A stretch of DNA of 64,000 bases from Heligmosomoides polygyrus polygyrus (GCA_947396885.1 OX377204.1:43511139-43575138), one strand, 5' to 3'; shown: positions 38,044-48,971, counted from the stretch's first letter. The notes: generated from the letters alone by a model not told the origin. Translations and numbers: made by a program.

Positions 38044-38092
38044 GATAAGCTTAAAACCTTCTTCTTCTTTTTCTTCTTCTTCTCCCTAGCGT

Positions 38093-38640
38093 TTAGTCCC
38101 GCACAGTTGCAGGGTCCGCTGTTCTTGTGATCTGTCGCCACCTCATCCTATCAAGTGCGTCATCTGCCGGGGCGCCGACTTCGGCGAGACCTCTCTTGAT
38201 GACGTCCTTCCACCTCTTCCTTAGGGCTCCTCTCGGACGCTTTCCGGGTACCTCGAAATCTAGGGCCAACCTTATGGGGTGATCCTCTGTCCGTGCCACC
38301 TCAGGCGCTGCTCCCTCATCTTCAGTTGGATCGGGGCTGCCTTCATCAACGTTTCGCACCCTGTCCCGACGGGCCCTCCCACATGCCCACCTCAGCATTC
38401 TCATTTCAGCAGCGTGCAGTTGCCGCTCCTGCGCCTTACCCAGGGCCCAGCACTCACTGGCGTAGAGGAGGGCAGGCCTCACAACTGTTCTATAGAGCTT
38501 GCGTTTGAGCGTCCTGGAGCATCTACGGTCGCAGCGGATACCTGTGGACTCCTTTCACTTGAGCCAGGCTACGTTTATCTGTCCCCTGACCGCCTGGTCC
38601 ACACTTCCTTCCTCGGATAGGTCACTTCCGAGGTAGCGGA
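38093..38640 (-). pseudogene. LINE L1x copy 2 reverse transcriptase, C-terminal part
   Basis: Contains the [20 protein letters not shown] block, a stop near 38560, then [36 protein letters not shown] and the terminal WKDVIKRGLAEVGAPADDA block. A deletion around 38292-38345 shortens the RWYGHVLR region. The natural stop is at about 38093. Confidence 0.85.
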
Positions 38641-38699
38641 ATTCTTCAAGCTTCTCGATTGCTTTCCCTTGGCAGTCTAGGATCGATCCAGCGCATTGT

Positions 38700-39315
38700 T
38701 CAGAGCTGATGAACTTCGTCATCTTCACGTTCAGCCGTACGCCGTTGTCTGCGAGGGCTCTCTGCCATAGCTGCGCCTTTTCCTCCAGCTCCTCCTGGTT
38801 GTTGGCTACTAGGGCGATGTCGTCCGCATAGAGGATCGTCCTGAGGGCATTTCTCGAGGTGGCTCACTATAGAGTCATGCGTCAGCAGGAAGAGAAACGG
38901 ACTCACAGCCGACCCTTGGTGTATCCTCACTGCGATGTCCACTTCCCTTGTCACCCCGTGTGGAGTTCGTATCGCCGCTTTCGAGCCTTCGTACATGTCC
39001 CTTATCACCGTGTTCAGACGATCCGGGACACCCCTTCCTCGAAGAACATTCCAGAGTACGGCCCGGGGTAGCCGGTCATAGGCCTTCTCCAGATCAGCAA
39101 ATGCCAGGTAGCAGGGTTTTCGTTTCTCCCGATATTTCTCCATCACCTGACGAGCGATGAAGATGGCGTCTGTGGTGGTCCTCTCGGGCATGAAGCCCCA
39201 CTGTACCTGGGAGATGGGTATCATCTCCCTCAGCCTCGAGTCGACCAGTCGTTCGAAGATCTTCATCGTGTGTGAGATCAGTATGATCCCTCGTAGTTGG
39301 AGCATTCGGAAGCGG
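38700..39315 (-). pseudogene. LINE L1x copy 2 reverse transcriptase, fingers and palm
   Basis: Readable blocks: [56 protein letters not shown] (motif A), then [20 protein letters not shown] (motif B). After HLEKCP a base loss near the motif C region puts the YADD-equivalent out of frame (DDPLCGRHRPSSQ in this frame). The frame ends at 38700. Confidence 0.88.
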
Positions 39316-39329
39316 GATAAGCTTAATAC

Positions 39330-40214
39330 CATCTTTGTAGAAAAAAATCACCATTCAACGTCAATTTGAAGCTCCATGTTCATCTTCGAGGCAGGCGAAT
39401 TATAGAAAAAGAAAAGAACGACTGACAAAGTTTTAATCGGAAGATTATTTTGACCTCAGAAATAGGGTTTAGTTATTAACTCGCTCGTTTTGATTTGGGA
39501 GGCATCCAATTTTAATTTTCGTGACCAGTTTGATTTGCAACGCGTTCAGTTTGACGTGAAAAATGGAGTGCACTGAAGTGCATTTCTGGTTTGGATAAGG
39601 TTTTTCATACTTATCATCACCTTTTGCAGCTAGTTATGAAGTAACAGCCAATAGCATAGTTAAAATGTCGGTGAGTTCCCAACCAATAGAGCACAAATGT
39701 TGCATTCCCCCTCACGTCTGGTTCAGCAAACGAAGTTTTATTTGTCGCTGCCTCTGACGACAGCTCCTCCGATAGCAAACTTTGCCTTTATAGCAGCAAT
39801 CTGCAATGCGAACGTGAGAAGACATTTAAGCGTGGAGGTACGAGATGCGACAGTCTCCACGCGGATTCCTTTCTGACGAAGTCGGTCCTGGCCCACCTGC
39901 ATTCTTGCGTCTCTGATGCAAGCGCGGTGCTTGAGCGTGAGCATTGTGTAAAGCATTCGCAGTAATCACGAAAAAGATGAATCGCGTAATGGTGGCGTCG
40001 GCAGGCATTGTCGCAGTAGTCGTTGGTCAGGCTGGGTCTCGGTCACTTGTGGTATTCCGTGGTTATTCAGCTTCATTTGTTCTGCCCTGCCCTCCCGTCT
40101 CCTTCTTTGATACACTCGGGGTTGCAGGACTTGTTGGAAATTGTTGGTAAAGGTAGTTGCTTCTAATAGAGACATTTTCACTTAGAGTGCCCAGAGGCAG
40201 CAAATTGGCGTCGT
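39330..40214. other. Unassigned stretch
   Basis: No transposon domain, exon or strong repeat seen. Short frames on both strands at about 39740-40180 lack motifs. Confidence 0.5.
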
Positions 40215-40818
40215 TTAACACGTTGACGACCGCGCCTTCTTCTCGTGTCTGACGGGTGGGACCAACCGATTTTTTGCGACGCGGATAGCGTGGCATGGCA
40301 TCAGGTCGTACGGTCCTACACTACCGCAAAATTCGTCTCCTGGTGGAGAGCGATGATGAGGATGTCGAGGTGGTCCAGGACGACGTCGATGCTGAGAACG
40401 ATATCCTTGTACTACCAACTGACGACGACGATGGCTCAGAAAGTGAAGTAATGGATTCCGAAGCAGAAGATGAGGATAAGGAAGATTGGAAGAGCGATTT
40501 TGAAGCCCCTAATCGGTGGAACTTTGCGACGCAGTCCGGCTTTCATGACGATGTGTTCGACTGCGGTAGGCAGATCGATTACAATCGATTATTTTTCAAT
40601 GACGAATTGTTAGTGAAGCCACTACTTGACGAGAAGCTCAATAAATCAGTAAGCGAAAATTGTTTTTGGGGACTACGCTTTTTACAGCAATGTCTAAAGA
40701 TGAAGCACACATAACACAAAAAAGTTCCTTGGAAAGGTCTGAATCCAACTAGAAAAATAAATGACGAGGCTGTGGCCTGGCATCATCTCACACGGTCACA
40801 CGGTCGTCAACGTGTTAA
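40215..40818 (+). mobile_element. Truncated piggyBac-type element with TTAA duplication
   Basis: TTAA at 40215-40218 and 40815-40818 flank inverted ends starting CACGTTGACGACCG on both sides (14 of 14). The interior encodes the N-terminal part of a piggyBac-like transposase only, so the element is non-autonomous. Same ends as the 124-bp MITE at 8119-8242. Confidence 0.85.
40295..40714 (+). pseudogene. piggyBac-like transposase, N-terminal fragment
   Basis: 139 codons beginning MASGRTVLHYRKIRLLVESD. A long acidic stretch (about residues 18-65) is followed by NRWNFATQSGFHDDVF and DYNRLFFNDELL. The last block corresponds to the DYFxLFFTDEL motif before the catalytic domain of piggyBac transposases. 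The DDD catalytic core is absent: after LLDEKLNKSVSENCFWG the frame runs into unrelated sequence and stops, close to the right end of the element. Confidence 0.75.
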
Positions 40819-40897
40819 GGGATCAACGCTTCAATAAGGAGGAATCTGCCAGGTTTCCATTCTGTGTTTTCACATTTTTCTTGCCTGCAACTCCTTA

Positions 40898-41053
40898 GGC
40901 CTGAGTTATATTCCCGCGGGAACATCCGCGAATGGGCGGGAATCGCGCCGAGACCCCCACCTGGCCAATCGCCGCGCCCCGCCACGCCCGCCGTCCACGG
41001 TACACCCTTCGTCCGCGGACGTTCCGCGGATGCTCCCGCGAGAGTATAAGCCC
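40898..41053. mobile_element. Harbinger-like palindromic MITE 1 of a nested cluster
   Basis: Starts after TTA with GGCCTGAGTTATA, then a GC-rich arm TCCCGCGGGAACATCCGCG. The mate arm CGCGGATGCTCCCGCGAGAG lies at 41027-41046, ending TATAAGCCC. Three-base duplications and GGCC ends suggest the PIF/Harbinger group, but no transposase is present. Confidence 0.6.
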
Positions 41054-41055
41054 TA

Positions 41056-41414
41056 GGCCTATGTCATACCTTCGCTCACCCCGAGCGAAGGCGACGAACA
41101 GAGCGATGAGCGAAGCCTCTTCGCTAGCGTGAAGCTAGCGAATAGGCGCGCAGTTAATAGCGTTGTGTGCAGCTGCGTCGTAGCATCGCTACCGATGCTG
41201 CCCGACGCTCTGCTCAGCTCAGCGACGCTGTCGCATCGGTAGCGATGCCGTATCGCTCGAAAGTATGACACCCCGCTAGCGAGGCTTCGCTAGCGGTGGA
41301 TCGGACAACTGCTACAGGCGTCTGCCCCTCCACAACGTCTGATACCGTCCCTTCCCCAATTATGTTAGTTGTCCATCGCCTTCGCTAGCGAAGAGCGATG
41401 GTATGACATAGGCC
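41056..41414. mobile_element. Harbinger-like palindromic MITE 2 (359 bp)
   Basis: Inverted ends GGCCTATGTCATAC match perfectly at both sides, flanked by CTA at 41053-41055 and 41415-41417. The inside is rich in short palindromes built from TTCGCTAGCG and GCATCGGTAGCGATGC. It is non-coding. Confidence 0.75.
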
Positions 41415-41544
41415 CTAGTTTACACTTCCGCTGCCGCGGCGCGTCACCACGATCGTCATAGATATCTACTTTTCGCACCGCCCGATCAATATCTACTCCT
41501 TCTATGGTGCAACGCCGCGCGGCGGCGCAACTATAAACTAGGGC
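41412..41544. mobile_element. Palindromic MITE 3 (about 133 bp)
   Basis: Inverted ends GCCCTAGTTTACA and GCCCTAGTTTATAG enclose GC-rich inner arms (GCCGCGGCGCG and CGCCGCGCGGCGGCGC). Its left end overlaps the right end of MITE 2, suggesting insertion of one into the other or a shared target. Confidence 0.6.
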
Positions 41545-41582
41545 TTAGCCCTGGGTTATAGTTTTTTTACAGGCCTTACCAT

Positions 41583-42560
41583 TAGACATCGCCTGAGCCT
41601 ACGCTGTTGCTATTAGGCTTTAAGAAAAGTAACCTCCCACTTATCAAATTGTTTCTCCTGCAAATTGTTCGACACGAAAGCAACAGATGGTGCTCCGTCG
41701 GAGCAAAGTGCGAAGAATACGGTGAGTTGGCCAGAACATGCCATCTGAAACACTGGAGTTTTTTTACGACCTCCTCTGCAACATGTGGATATCGATTATC
41801 GTGGAGAAAAAATCTTGTATTGTTTCCCAGGAAAAGCTGTTTCAACCAACTGTCTGCAGTAGACATCGCTAGTAACTAGTGTTCGCAGGTAGCAGCTCTC
41901 AGTGAGTGACTCCTTTGCAACTCCACCCACTGAGCATCACCTTCTTTGGGTGGAGATCCGGTCTGGGCGTGGAAACTCCTACTTCGCCGTGACTAAGCCA
42001 CTGACGGTCTCTCATGTGGTTACCGTATACTACCAACTTTCTTCGCCAGTGATCAGTTTCTCGCAAAAAAAAAACTCCGTCGCAAGGTCAAAAAGTTCGT
42101 GCTGCATCCTGGCGCACCTGTAACTGATGGCCGCTATGTTCATGCGGTATCCATGCAGCGTATCAATATGTTTTCCCAGGGCCACGTAGATGTTGAGCTA
42201 CGGTGGTGTGCTGCACTCGAGATCCTCTGCGGGTTCACGAGTGCAACGCCAGGGATCCTCCTGATCCAGCTCCAGAAGGCGTTCCTCATTCACTGCAACG
42301 GTTCTTCCAAACCGTGGATGGTCCTCCAAGCAAAAGTCTCCTTTCTTGAACTTCCGGGATCATACGTTCTCTGTGTCGTAAGAGTCGGTGGTAGGACCCA
42401 TCCTTCCACATATGTTATCCACCACGACTCCTGTCCTGCTTTGCTTTTTGAACTCGTAAAGCAGAAGCAGATAAACCTGCTTGCAGTCGAGATCGATTTT
42501 CTCTGCCGTAGAAGTGACGGCACATGGCGACAATAGTGGTGAAAGTAAGTCATATTAGGT
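41583..42560 (-). pseudogene. mariner transposase relic, near full length
   Basis: On the minus strand the N-terminal part reads LYEFKKQSRTGVVVDNICGR, FKKGDFCLEDHPRFGRTVAV and NEERLLELDQEDP. An unreadable middle follows. The C-terminal part has FLHDNRYPHVAEEVVKKLQC (HDNARPH block) and SPYSSHFAPTEHHLLLS ([12 protein letters not shown] block, third catalytic Asp now Glu). At least five stops or shifts are present. The linker and DxxH-type first acid block are degraded. Terminal repeats were not identified. Confidence 0.88.
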
Positions 42561-42569
42561 CATGGGTCA

Positions 42570-44235
42570 GCACCTGTGTACATGCGTTATTGAGAGAAGG
42601 TTCCAGAACAATTTTCAAAAATTTGAAGGAACGCTAAAATGAGTGGCGGGAAACTCTCCTTACACCCTAATATGTCACCTTCTTCTCTATGTTTTATTAT
42701 ATCGCTGATCACAAAAAACTACTGAACGAATGGCTGCCTTAACAAGTACGTGAGGCACGCGCTTTTAGTCGTGCATAAATATCGCACATGACTATTTAAA
42801 GCTCTTAAAACAAGCATTATGATTTATTGTGTGTTCATGCTCAAAACTACCTTAAAACGCCTCCTCCAAAAGCTCCGTGGTAATCGGCAACCGATTTACG
42901 GTCAGCGTATATGTAAAGCTGCAGTTTTCGCAATTTTTTATTTATAAAAGAGCAGACAGTGCAAACCGTATCCATAAAAGGTGTTACTTCTTCACAACCT
43001 TATTACGCGATAACAGTCACGTGTTTTCTATCATGAACTAGTTAGAAACTCAACTGGCGGAATTCAAGACACATGTTTAGCCTCAGAACCCCTTCAATAC
43101 CATAGTAAGCTAAATTCATAAACCGTTCACCAACCATGGAGCGACGAATCTCAATCCTTATCCATAATCCTTTCAGCTTCATTATTGAAAGCAGGGGATT
43201 CGATTTCTGTCAAACATTTATGATCCCCTTATCTCTCCCAGTGTTGTATTTCTTACATATCTTGATTTTTTTAGCGTTTTATGTGATTTTTATATCCCTT
43301 AGTAGGTTCCTCTTTCCAGGAATGGCTTCGACATTGCTGAGATTTCCATGCAGCTTCGTTCACTGATGAAGACAATTGTTCTATGAGCGCGGAATAAAGT
43401 TCATTAATGCTTGGATATTGATTGCTCTACTTTTAAAAGTGCAGTCTTCTACGGGAACCCCCTCCCCCCTCCCCAACCACGAGGGCTTAACTTCTACCAA
43501 TTCTTTTCAGAATGTCATAGATACTTCTCTGTCTGAGGGAGCAACATCTACACATGAAATTGTGCTCTGAAATTGTATTGAATAGTATTTCTAGCGTTAA
43601 TTAATAACGACGACTTTGGGGCTTTCCAAATAAAAAATTGAAACGCTCTTCGAATCGATGACGAAGCCGTAATTGTTCAAGGAAATAACATTCTTTCTTC
43701 TGAAGTAAACGATTTCAGAAAGTGAAGTTGTACACTATAAAATGTCAAGCTCCGCTTAACAAGCAGTGATAAAACATTGTTTTCTGAAACGTTCTTCTAT
43801 ATGATTTCCTTCACCTAAGGAACGGTTGTGTCTATGACATTCTGGATAGATCCGCAAAAGTTGAACACCTCTCATTGACTCGATATGTCGCGGCAAAAAA
43901 TCTTTATTTTCAACTGCACAGCAACCAGTACTCAAAACATTAAAGGAACAATTCTATGGTTGTAACATGCCTTCTTCAAACAAAGAAGCTGCGCGCGGTT
44001 CTCTTCAATGTGGAAGCCAAAATTGAAAAGAACAACTTCACGAGGTACAAACACCATCTACAAAGCTGAAAAAATAACGAGACAACCCTTTGGCAAAACT
44101 TAGACAGAGCACGCCCCACTTTCCCAAATCGAATCACTTACATCAATTTAGCAGTGTAAGGAAATAAACTCAACATTTACACAACTTGTTGTGATGAAGT
44201 GCGAGCTTCTATAATCTTAGCATTATCACCACTGC
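42570..44235. other. Unassigned, partly related to the fold-back repeat at 46160-51210
   Basis: The stretch 43690-43960 shares CAGAAAGTGAAGTTG, GTGATAAAA, GACATTCTGGA and CACCTCTCATTGACTC with 46160-46280 and with 51340-51430 (in the orientation of the latter). It appears to be a diverged fragment of the same repeat. The remainder is AT-rich. Confidence 0.5.
43321..43387 (+). CDS. Possible terminal exon, unidentified
   Basis: After the acceptor-like TCCTCTTTCCAG, an open stretch reads NGFDIAEISMQLRSLMKTIV and L, then TGA. The pattern is amphipathic and protein-like, but it is only 22 codons and no partner exon was found. It could equally be chance. Confidence 0.2.
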
Positions 44236-44242
44236 TGCCTTA

Positions 44243-44372
44243 GGCCTATGTTATACTTCGGCGACGCGTTGGCGACGCTGTGATGAGCAGGCTGCTACGC
44301 ACTGCGTAGCAGCCCGCGTAACACTGTCGCCGACGTCGCCGGCAACAGCGTCGCCGAAGTATAACACAGGCC
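44243..44372. mobile_element. Harbinger-like palindromic MITE, 130 bp, TTA duplication
   Basis: TTA at 44240-44242 and 44373-44375 flank ends GGCCTATGTTATACTTCGGC and GGCCTGTGTTATACTTCGGC, arms continuing GACGC. Inner palindromes GGCTGCTACGCA/TGCGTAGCAGCC fold the centre as well. Related in its ends to the cluster at 40898-41544. Confidence 0.88.
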
Positions 44373-44756
44373 TTAAAGTTGAATCGCAGACCTCTATCTA
44401 GCTTGTGCTGCTGCGTGATCGTCTTTGACGTGATCGAAGCCGGCGAAGCTGGAGCTTCTTCTTCTTCAGCATTTGTCCCGCTTCGCCGCGGGTCTTCTGG
44501 TGCCGTGACGGCACCCTTCTCAATCCTGCACTTTATCAGGGTGGACGCCAGTTACTTTCATGTCCGTGTGTAACGTAGCGGACCAACGCTACTTCGGGCG
44601 TCCTCTAGGCCGTTTCCTAACACTTCCAACTCATGGCCTATTTTGCGATTGCTGTCTTCTTTCCCACGCAAAAACGAGGGCATTCCATCGTGAGCGAGCT
44701 TCGCCCATCTCGTCCTCTACCCGCGCGACACCGAACTTCTGCCGAACGGTATCATT

Positions 44757-45074
44757 TCAGATACGGTTCATGCGGCTGACTCCATCCGTCATTCGCAGCA
44801 TCTTCGTTTCCATGATGCTGAGGCGCGTTTCAATTTCCCTAGTCACAAGCCAACACTCAGCGCCGAATATTGCTACCGGGCGGACGACCGATGTATATAT
44901 TTTCGAATTCAAGCGCTCTGGTGTCTTCCTGCCCCAGAACACGCCAGTCAGCGAACGCCACTTGGAACAAGCTGCACTCGCGCGTGAGTTCACTTCAATC
45001 AGGCCTCCATAAGACGCTAATGCTGATCCTAGGAATTTAAACATCGAAGTGCGTGGAAGCTCTGTACCGCTCAT
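44757..45074 (-). pseudogene. LINE L2x copy 1 reverse transcriptase thumb region
   Basis: 105 codons: ELPRTSMFKFLGSALASYGG, CSKWRSLTGVFWGRKTPERL, VVRPVAIFGAECWLVTREIE and RLSIMETKMLRMTDGVSRMN. It lines up closely with the same region of the copy at 57233-57922. It stops after RI by frameshift; the remainder to 44460 is readable only in pieces. Confidence 0.9.
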
Positions 45075-45170
45075 CTTAATGGAGCAAGACTCGCTTACGT
45101 CAGTCGCTAGGTACTCGGCCTTCTTGACGTTTATTTGGAGCTCGAATCTCCAAGCGGTCGAATAAAGCTT

Positions 45171-45662
45171 TCACCTGGTGCACCCCAACAGAGACGAAAA
45201 CACCATTGAAGTTCCAGTTGCAGCTTGCACTCTGCTCTTTGGACAAAAGTAGAGCATCCACAGCCACTCTATAATCTCCTCAGGTACGTTGTGTTGCCGC
45301 AGGGCGTACCATATAACCTCACGCGGTACGCAGTCGAAGGCCTTCTCCAAGTCGAGGATGGCGATATGCACCGGCTTATGTTTCTTGCGATGCTTCTCCA
45401 CCAGGAGGCTCGCGGCGTGTGTTGATAGCATCAATGGTCCCACAACAAGACACAAAGCCGCACTTGTTGCCTGAGAGCTTGACGATGTCACAAATCGCCT
45501 ATGGAGGACTCGCTCAAAGAGCTTCATGCTATGCGAATGCAGGCGAATCGGACGATAATTGGAGTAGGCTGCAGGACTGCCCTTCTTCTTCCAAATCGGA
45601 ATCGTCGTACCGTTGTGCCAACACCCCGGCACTTTCTTCTCCTTTACTTTCTGGTGGAGCAT
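45171..45662 (-). pseudogene. LINE L2x copy 1 reverse transcriptase, fingers to motif A
   Basis: An open stretch of 163 codons covering KEKKVPGCWHNGTTIPIWKK through VHIAILDLEKAFDCVPREVI and EWLWMLYFCPKSRVQAATG. It keeps the motif A Asp. It ends at GCTR, one base out of frame from the expected GVHQGSPLSP, at the edge of the internal deletion. Confidence 0.9.
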
Positions 45663-46527
45663 TTAGCCAACCATTCAGCAGGATACCAGAGCTTTGACTT
45701 CCATAAATCGGCTGCCAGATCACCGGGGCCGGTCGCCTTGCCGCATTTAATCTTCTTCAGCCTCTTCTTCTTCCTTATTATTGATGCCGAAAAGTTTTTA
45801 AATGTCCTCTGTCTGGCAATGGCGATTCTTTGCGAGTCGGAGGAGATACCGCTTACCATCACACGACTCGAGGTTTCCGATGACACCACTATAATGAGTG
45901 ACCTTCGCCACGGCTTTCTTCGCAGCCTTCTTCGCCTTCTGATACTTCTGCCAGTTGTCGGCTGTTTTGTAGGCGAGAAACACATGATACAGCGACTTCT
46001 TTCAAACATTCGCATTCACATCGTTCGTCCACAGCCATGTCTGCTCTTCGATCTTGCGTAGTCCAGGCTTAGTAGTGCGGAGCACCGAACTTGCAGCTTG
46101 ACGTATCGCGTCAGTAGCCTTCTTGCAGGTTTTATCGACAGTCATGACTGTGAAGGCCGCGAAAATAGTTTTATCTCTTCTGCAGGAAACAGCATCAGAA
46201 AGTGATGTCGCACCCTATAAAATTCCAAGCTCTGCTTGACACAGGGTGATAAAAGTATGTTTTTTTAAATGATCTTCAAAGTGATCGGGGTGTCGGCACG
46301 TCGACGGTCGGCACCATTTGCCGAAAAAAATATCGACCACCCTATTCCCATGGAAGTTGCTATTTTTAGGACCTGCTTTTTAAAGCATGAAATCCACATT
46401 TATTAAGGCTTTGTGAATTTTTGAGAGGTCTAAAAATCACCGAGCTATGGCAGTCTACGTGCGTCTACCTCGCTCTCTGATATCTTACTTGATACTTTGA
46501 TGGTCCTTTTGCCGGCTGGAGGCCTTC

Positions 46528-47160
46528 TCAGCGGGGACCACAACTCTTGTCCAATCCAATCTTCATACCTGCCACATTGAGTTCGTTCAGCATTTCCTCG
46601 GCTTCTGCCGTGCTGGTAGAGATGAGAACAATATCGTTGGCGAAGCGAAGGTTGCTGATCCGTTTACCGTCGACAAGGTAGCCTTTATCGTCCCAGTTCA
46701 AGTCCTTCATGGCATCCTGGAGTGCCGCTGTGAATAGCTTGGAAGAAATCGTGTCTCCCTGCCGTACACTGCTTTTCCGATAGGAATCTTAAGCTTTCGA
46801 CCGAACAGCTGGATGGTAGTCGATGTGTTCGAGAATCATTCGTCGAGAAGTCGGATGTAGGGCGATGGTATACCAGCGCGCACAAGGGCGTTCAGAATGG
46901 CGTTGATTTCCACAGAGTCGAACGCTTTCCGATAATCCACGAAGACAAGGACCAGTGGGATGTGGTATTCGCGGCTCCTCTCGATGAGTTGTGAGACAGT
47001 TTGAATATGGTCCATGCAGGAAGATCTTGTACACAACCGAGAGAAGACTGATGGGTCGATAGTTGTTGATATCCTCCTGCTGACCTTTTTTAAAGATTAA
47101 AACTGTTCTCGACTCCTTCCATGAGTCCGGAATTCTACCAAGCCGAAGGTAGTGGTTGAA
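46528..47160 (-). pseudogene. RTE-1-like reverse transcriptase, palm region
   Basis: Read across frames: NNYRPISLLSVVYKIFLH (47070-47030), HIQTVSQLIERSREYHIPLV followed by VFVDYRKAFDSVEINAIL (motif A), then a stop and shift, and finally DGKRISNLRFANDIVLISTS near 46650-46600. Motif C is FAND where FADD is expected, so the first catalytic Asp of the pair is lost. The element could not support its own copying. Confidence 0.88.
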
Positions 47161-47209
47161 GTGCTTGGCAAGAAGTGAGCAGAGGGCACTGCCACCGGCA
47201 CGAAGGAGA

Positions 47210-47698
47210 TCAGCAGAAATGCCGTCCGGTCCGGGAGCCCGGCTTCATCCTTCTGATGGCATGAGCAATTTCTGATTCCAGAATGGGAGGTACTTCCTCA
47301 GCTGGTGGCATCAAGCATTTCGGGACAGTGATGGAAGAACGGAACAGATCTGTGTAGAATTCTTGAACGATGGCCTCCATCGCCCTTCGAGACGTTTGCG
47401 TTGTTCCATCCTTATCCACAAGGGCTGACATTATTGCCTTCTGATCGCAGAGATCTCGTTTGTAGCGCTTTATGCTTATACCTTTCCCAGTGGCTTCTAA
47501 CAGCTTCAATCTTCTGTAGTCTTGAATGGACTCCTTCACTGCAATTCGACAGGCCTTCGAGATGGTGACTTTTTCCAGATGAGAAGCATTAGGATCCAGT
47601 TTAACAGCTTTTCTTTGCTCCAAGATTTCAGGGTTTAATCGCATGTGCGTTGAGCCTTGAAGCAGACGGTGATGTGGCTCCGCAAGAGCCGCTAGCAC
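47210..47698 (-). pseudogene. RTE-1-like linker and start of reverse transcriptase
   Basis: 162 codons. RLNPEILEQRKAVKLDPNAS, ISKACRIAVKESIQDYRRLK, RYKRDLCDQKAIMSALVDKD and EAIVQEFYTDLFRSS form the linker. ESEIAHAIRRMKPGSRTGRH is the start of the fingers, where GxDGI would follow. The last residues are shifted out of frame. The upstream frame overlaps by 70 bp, indicating a frameshift near 47650. Confidence 0.9.
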
Positions 47699-48464
47699 AT
47701 TTCAACAGTCCTTTGGAGAGAAGGCCGTAGTCTTCCGACGGATCTTCAAGAAGATTCCAATCATACGACTTTATTGCATATTCCAACTCCTCCGACTTGA
47801 ATGTGGGGATCCTCACCGGTGCCGGTTTATGAGTGTCACGCTTGAACATCCTCTCTTTGAGAGTCTGCTTCGCACGGACAAGACGGTGATCCGAGCCGGC
47901 GTCAAATGAAGGCAGCACGGAGACGTCGAACAGACTCCAGCGTCTGTTTGTAAGAACATGGTCGATCTCCGAACGCGTTTCTCCATTTGGACTTTCCCAG
48001 GTCCATCGTCGGTTTGAAGGCTTCACAAACATAGAATTTCCATTGTAGAGACGGCACGCGGATAGGAAGTCTATCAGGCGCTCCCCGTTTTCGTTCCTTG
48101 AGAAAGTTCCATGTGGTCCTAGCCTCCAATCGTCGTGATCATTCGTACCGTCGATAGCGTTAAAGTCACCGACGACAACTTTGTAGTAGCTCTTCTCGTC
48201 GTTGACAGTCCTTTCGAATAGCTTGTAGAATTCCTCCTTTTCTTCATCTGTGGCCGCAGATATTGGAGCATATCCATTTATGATGGAGATGGTTCCTTGA
48301 TCTTTGGTTTCCAGACGAAGAACAGCTACTCGCGGACTGATGATCTTGTAAGAGTCTACTAGGTGGTGCACTGTCGAGTTGACGAGAAATCTAACTCCGC
48401 CAATATTCTTTCTGTCCACCTTTGCTCCGATAATGAGAAGCTCGTTGTGATCGGTCCTTCTCAT
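47628..48464 (-). pseudogene. RTE-1-like endonuclease domain
   Basis: 278 codons, the longest open frame of any element here. From MRRTDHNELLIIGAKVDRKN it runs through GVRFLVN, INGYAPISAATDEEKEEFYK, VVVGDFNAIDG (Asp, Asn), WTWESPNGETRSEIDHVLTN (catalytic Asp) and SFDAGSDHRLVRAK (His). The first conserved block (TYNCRSIASD with the active-site Asn, then QETK with Glu) lies just upstream in another frame near 48480-48560. Hence the frame shown lacks the true start because of a shift near 48470. Confidence 0.93.
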
Positions 48465-48971
48465 TGTATCCGTTCTGTCTTTCGTTTCCTGCGGGGCGAT
48501 AACGTTGTAAAGCAGTGTCCGAAGATCCTGATCAGATGCAATCGAACGACAGTTATAAGTGCAGACGAATAGGCAGCTTCCGTGTCGTGGTGGGAGGGAG
48601 CTTCCGGTAGTCCGATTCCAATGACGTCCTGATAGTTTAACTCCGAGATTAGATGGCCCCTCGCCGGAGGTGGATGCAACCGACGTCGTAGAAGTCCACC
48701 TTCTGCTCGGAGGTCTGGGGCACGGGTTTAGTTGTTTGAGCCATAGCGGTGGTCTGCTTACTCACATGTTCCTGGCCAGGGATACAGGAGAGCCGCCCAT
48801 ACACGACAAAGCGTCGTGTGCTGCGTGACCGTTTGTGCCGTTAGCCATCACAAAGTGATGCTCACCCCTTCACCGCGATGAGGTGGCACATGAAGGGGGC
48901 TCTCTGATATCATCGATCGTAACTGAAGTATAGACTTCTCGCGGAAGAAAATTTTTACCGTCTGAAGCAAT

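Larger units (their letters stand above)
38055..39315 (-). mobile_element. 5'-truncated LINE L1x, with 11-bp target duplication
   Basis: Second copy of the element at 15927-18938, flanked by direct repeats GATAAGCTTAA at 38044-38054 and 39316-39326 (14 of 15 bases if extended). It has only the reverse transcriptase half; truncation falls just upstream of the NYRGI block. The 3' end is GGGACTAAACGCTAGGGAGA followed by an AGAAGAAG tail. It retains the segment with VVRPALLYASECWALGKAQE that copy 1 lost. Several frameshifts disrupt it. Confidence 0.93.
44453..46150 (-). mobile_element. LINE family L2x, copy 1, 5'-truncated and internally deleted
   Basis: Minus-strand blocks in order: WQKYQKAKKAAKKAVAKVTH (linker), CGKATGPGDLAADLWKSKLW (GxD block, Asp-Asp lost to Gly-Asp), IPIWKKKGSP and NYRPIRLHSHSMKLFERVL, then AILDLEKAFDCVPREVIWY (motif A) and GCTR (the GVHQ position). 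The next 150 or so bases, including YADD, are missing compared with copy 2 at 57030-58860. The thumb part MSGTELPRTSMFKFLGSALA follows at 45074. The 3' end is GCGGGACAAATGCTGAAGAA. Confidence 0.9.
46485..48898 (-). mobile_element. RTE-1-like non-LTR retrotransposon, with 13-bp target duplication
   Basis: Flanked by perfect direct repeats GCTCTCTGATATC at 46472-46484 and 48899-48911, inserted in the left arm of a fold-back repeat. It encodes an APE-like endonuclease and a reverse transcriptase on the minus strand. A leader of about 220 bp begins at the 5' edge and carries short start-less frames. The C-terminal third of the reverse transcriptase is missing, with the 3' terminus AAAGTATCAAGTAA retained, so an internal deletion is likely. 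Frames are broken in several places. Confidence 0.92.

Noticed and set aside
42099..42536. 145-codon + strand frame that looked like a host exon
   Set aside because: The minus strand of the same interval is clearly a mariner transposase relic; the + frame is its shadow.
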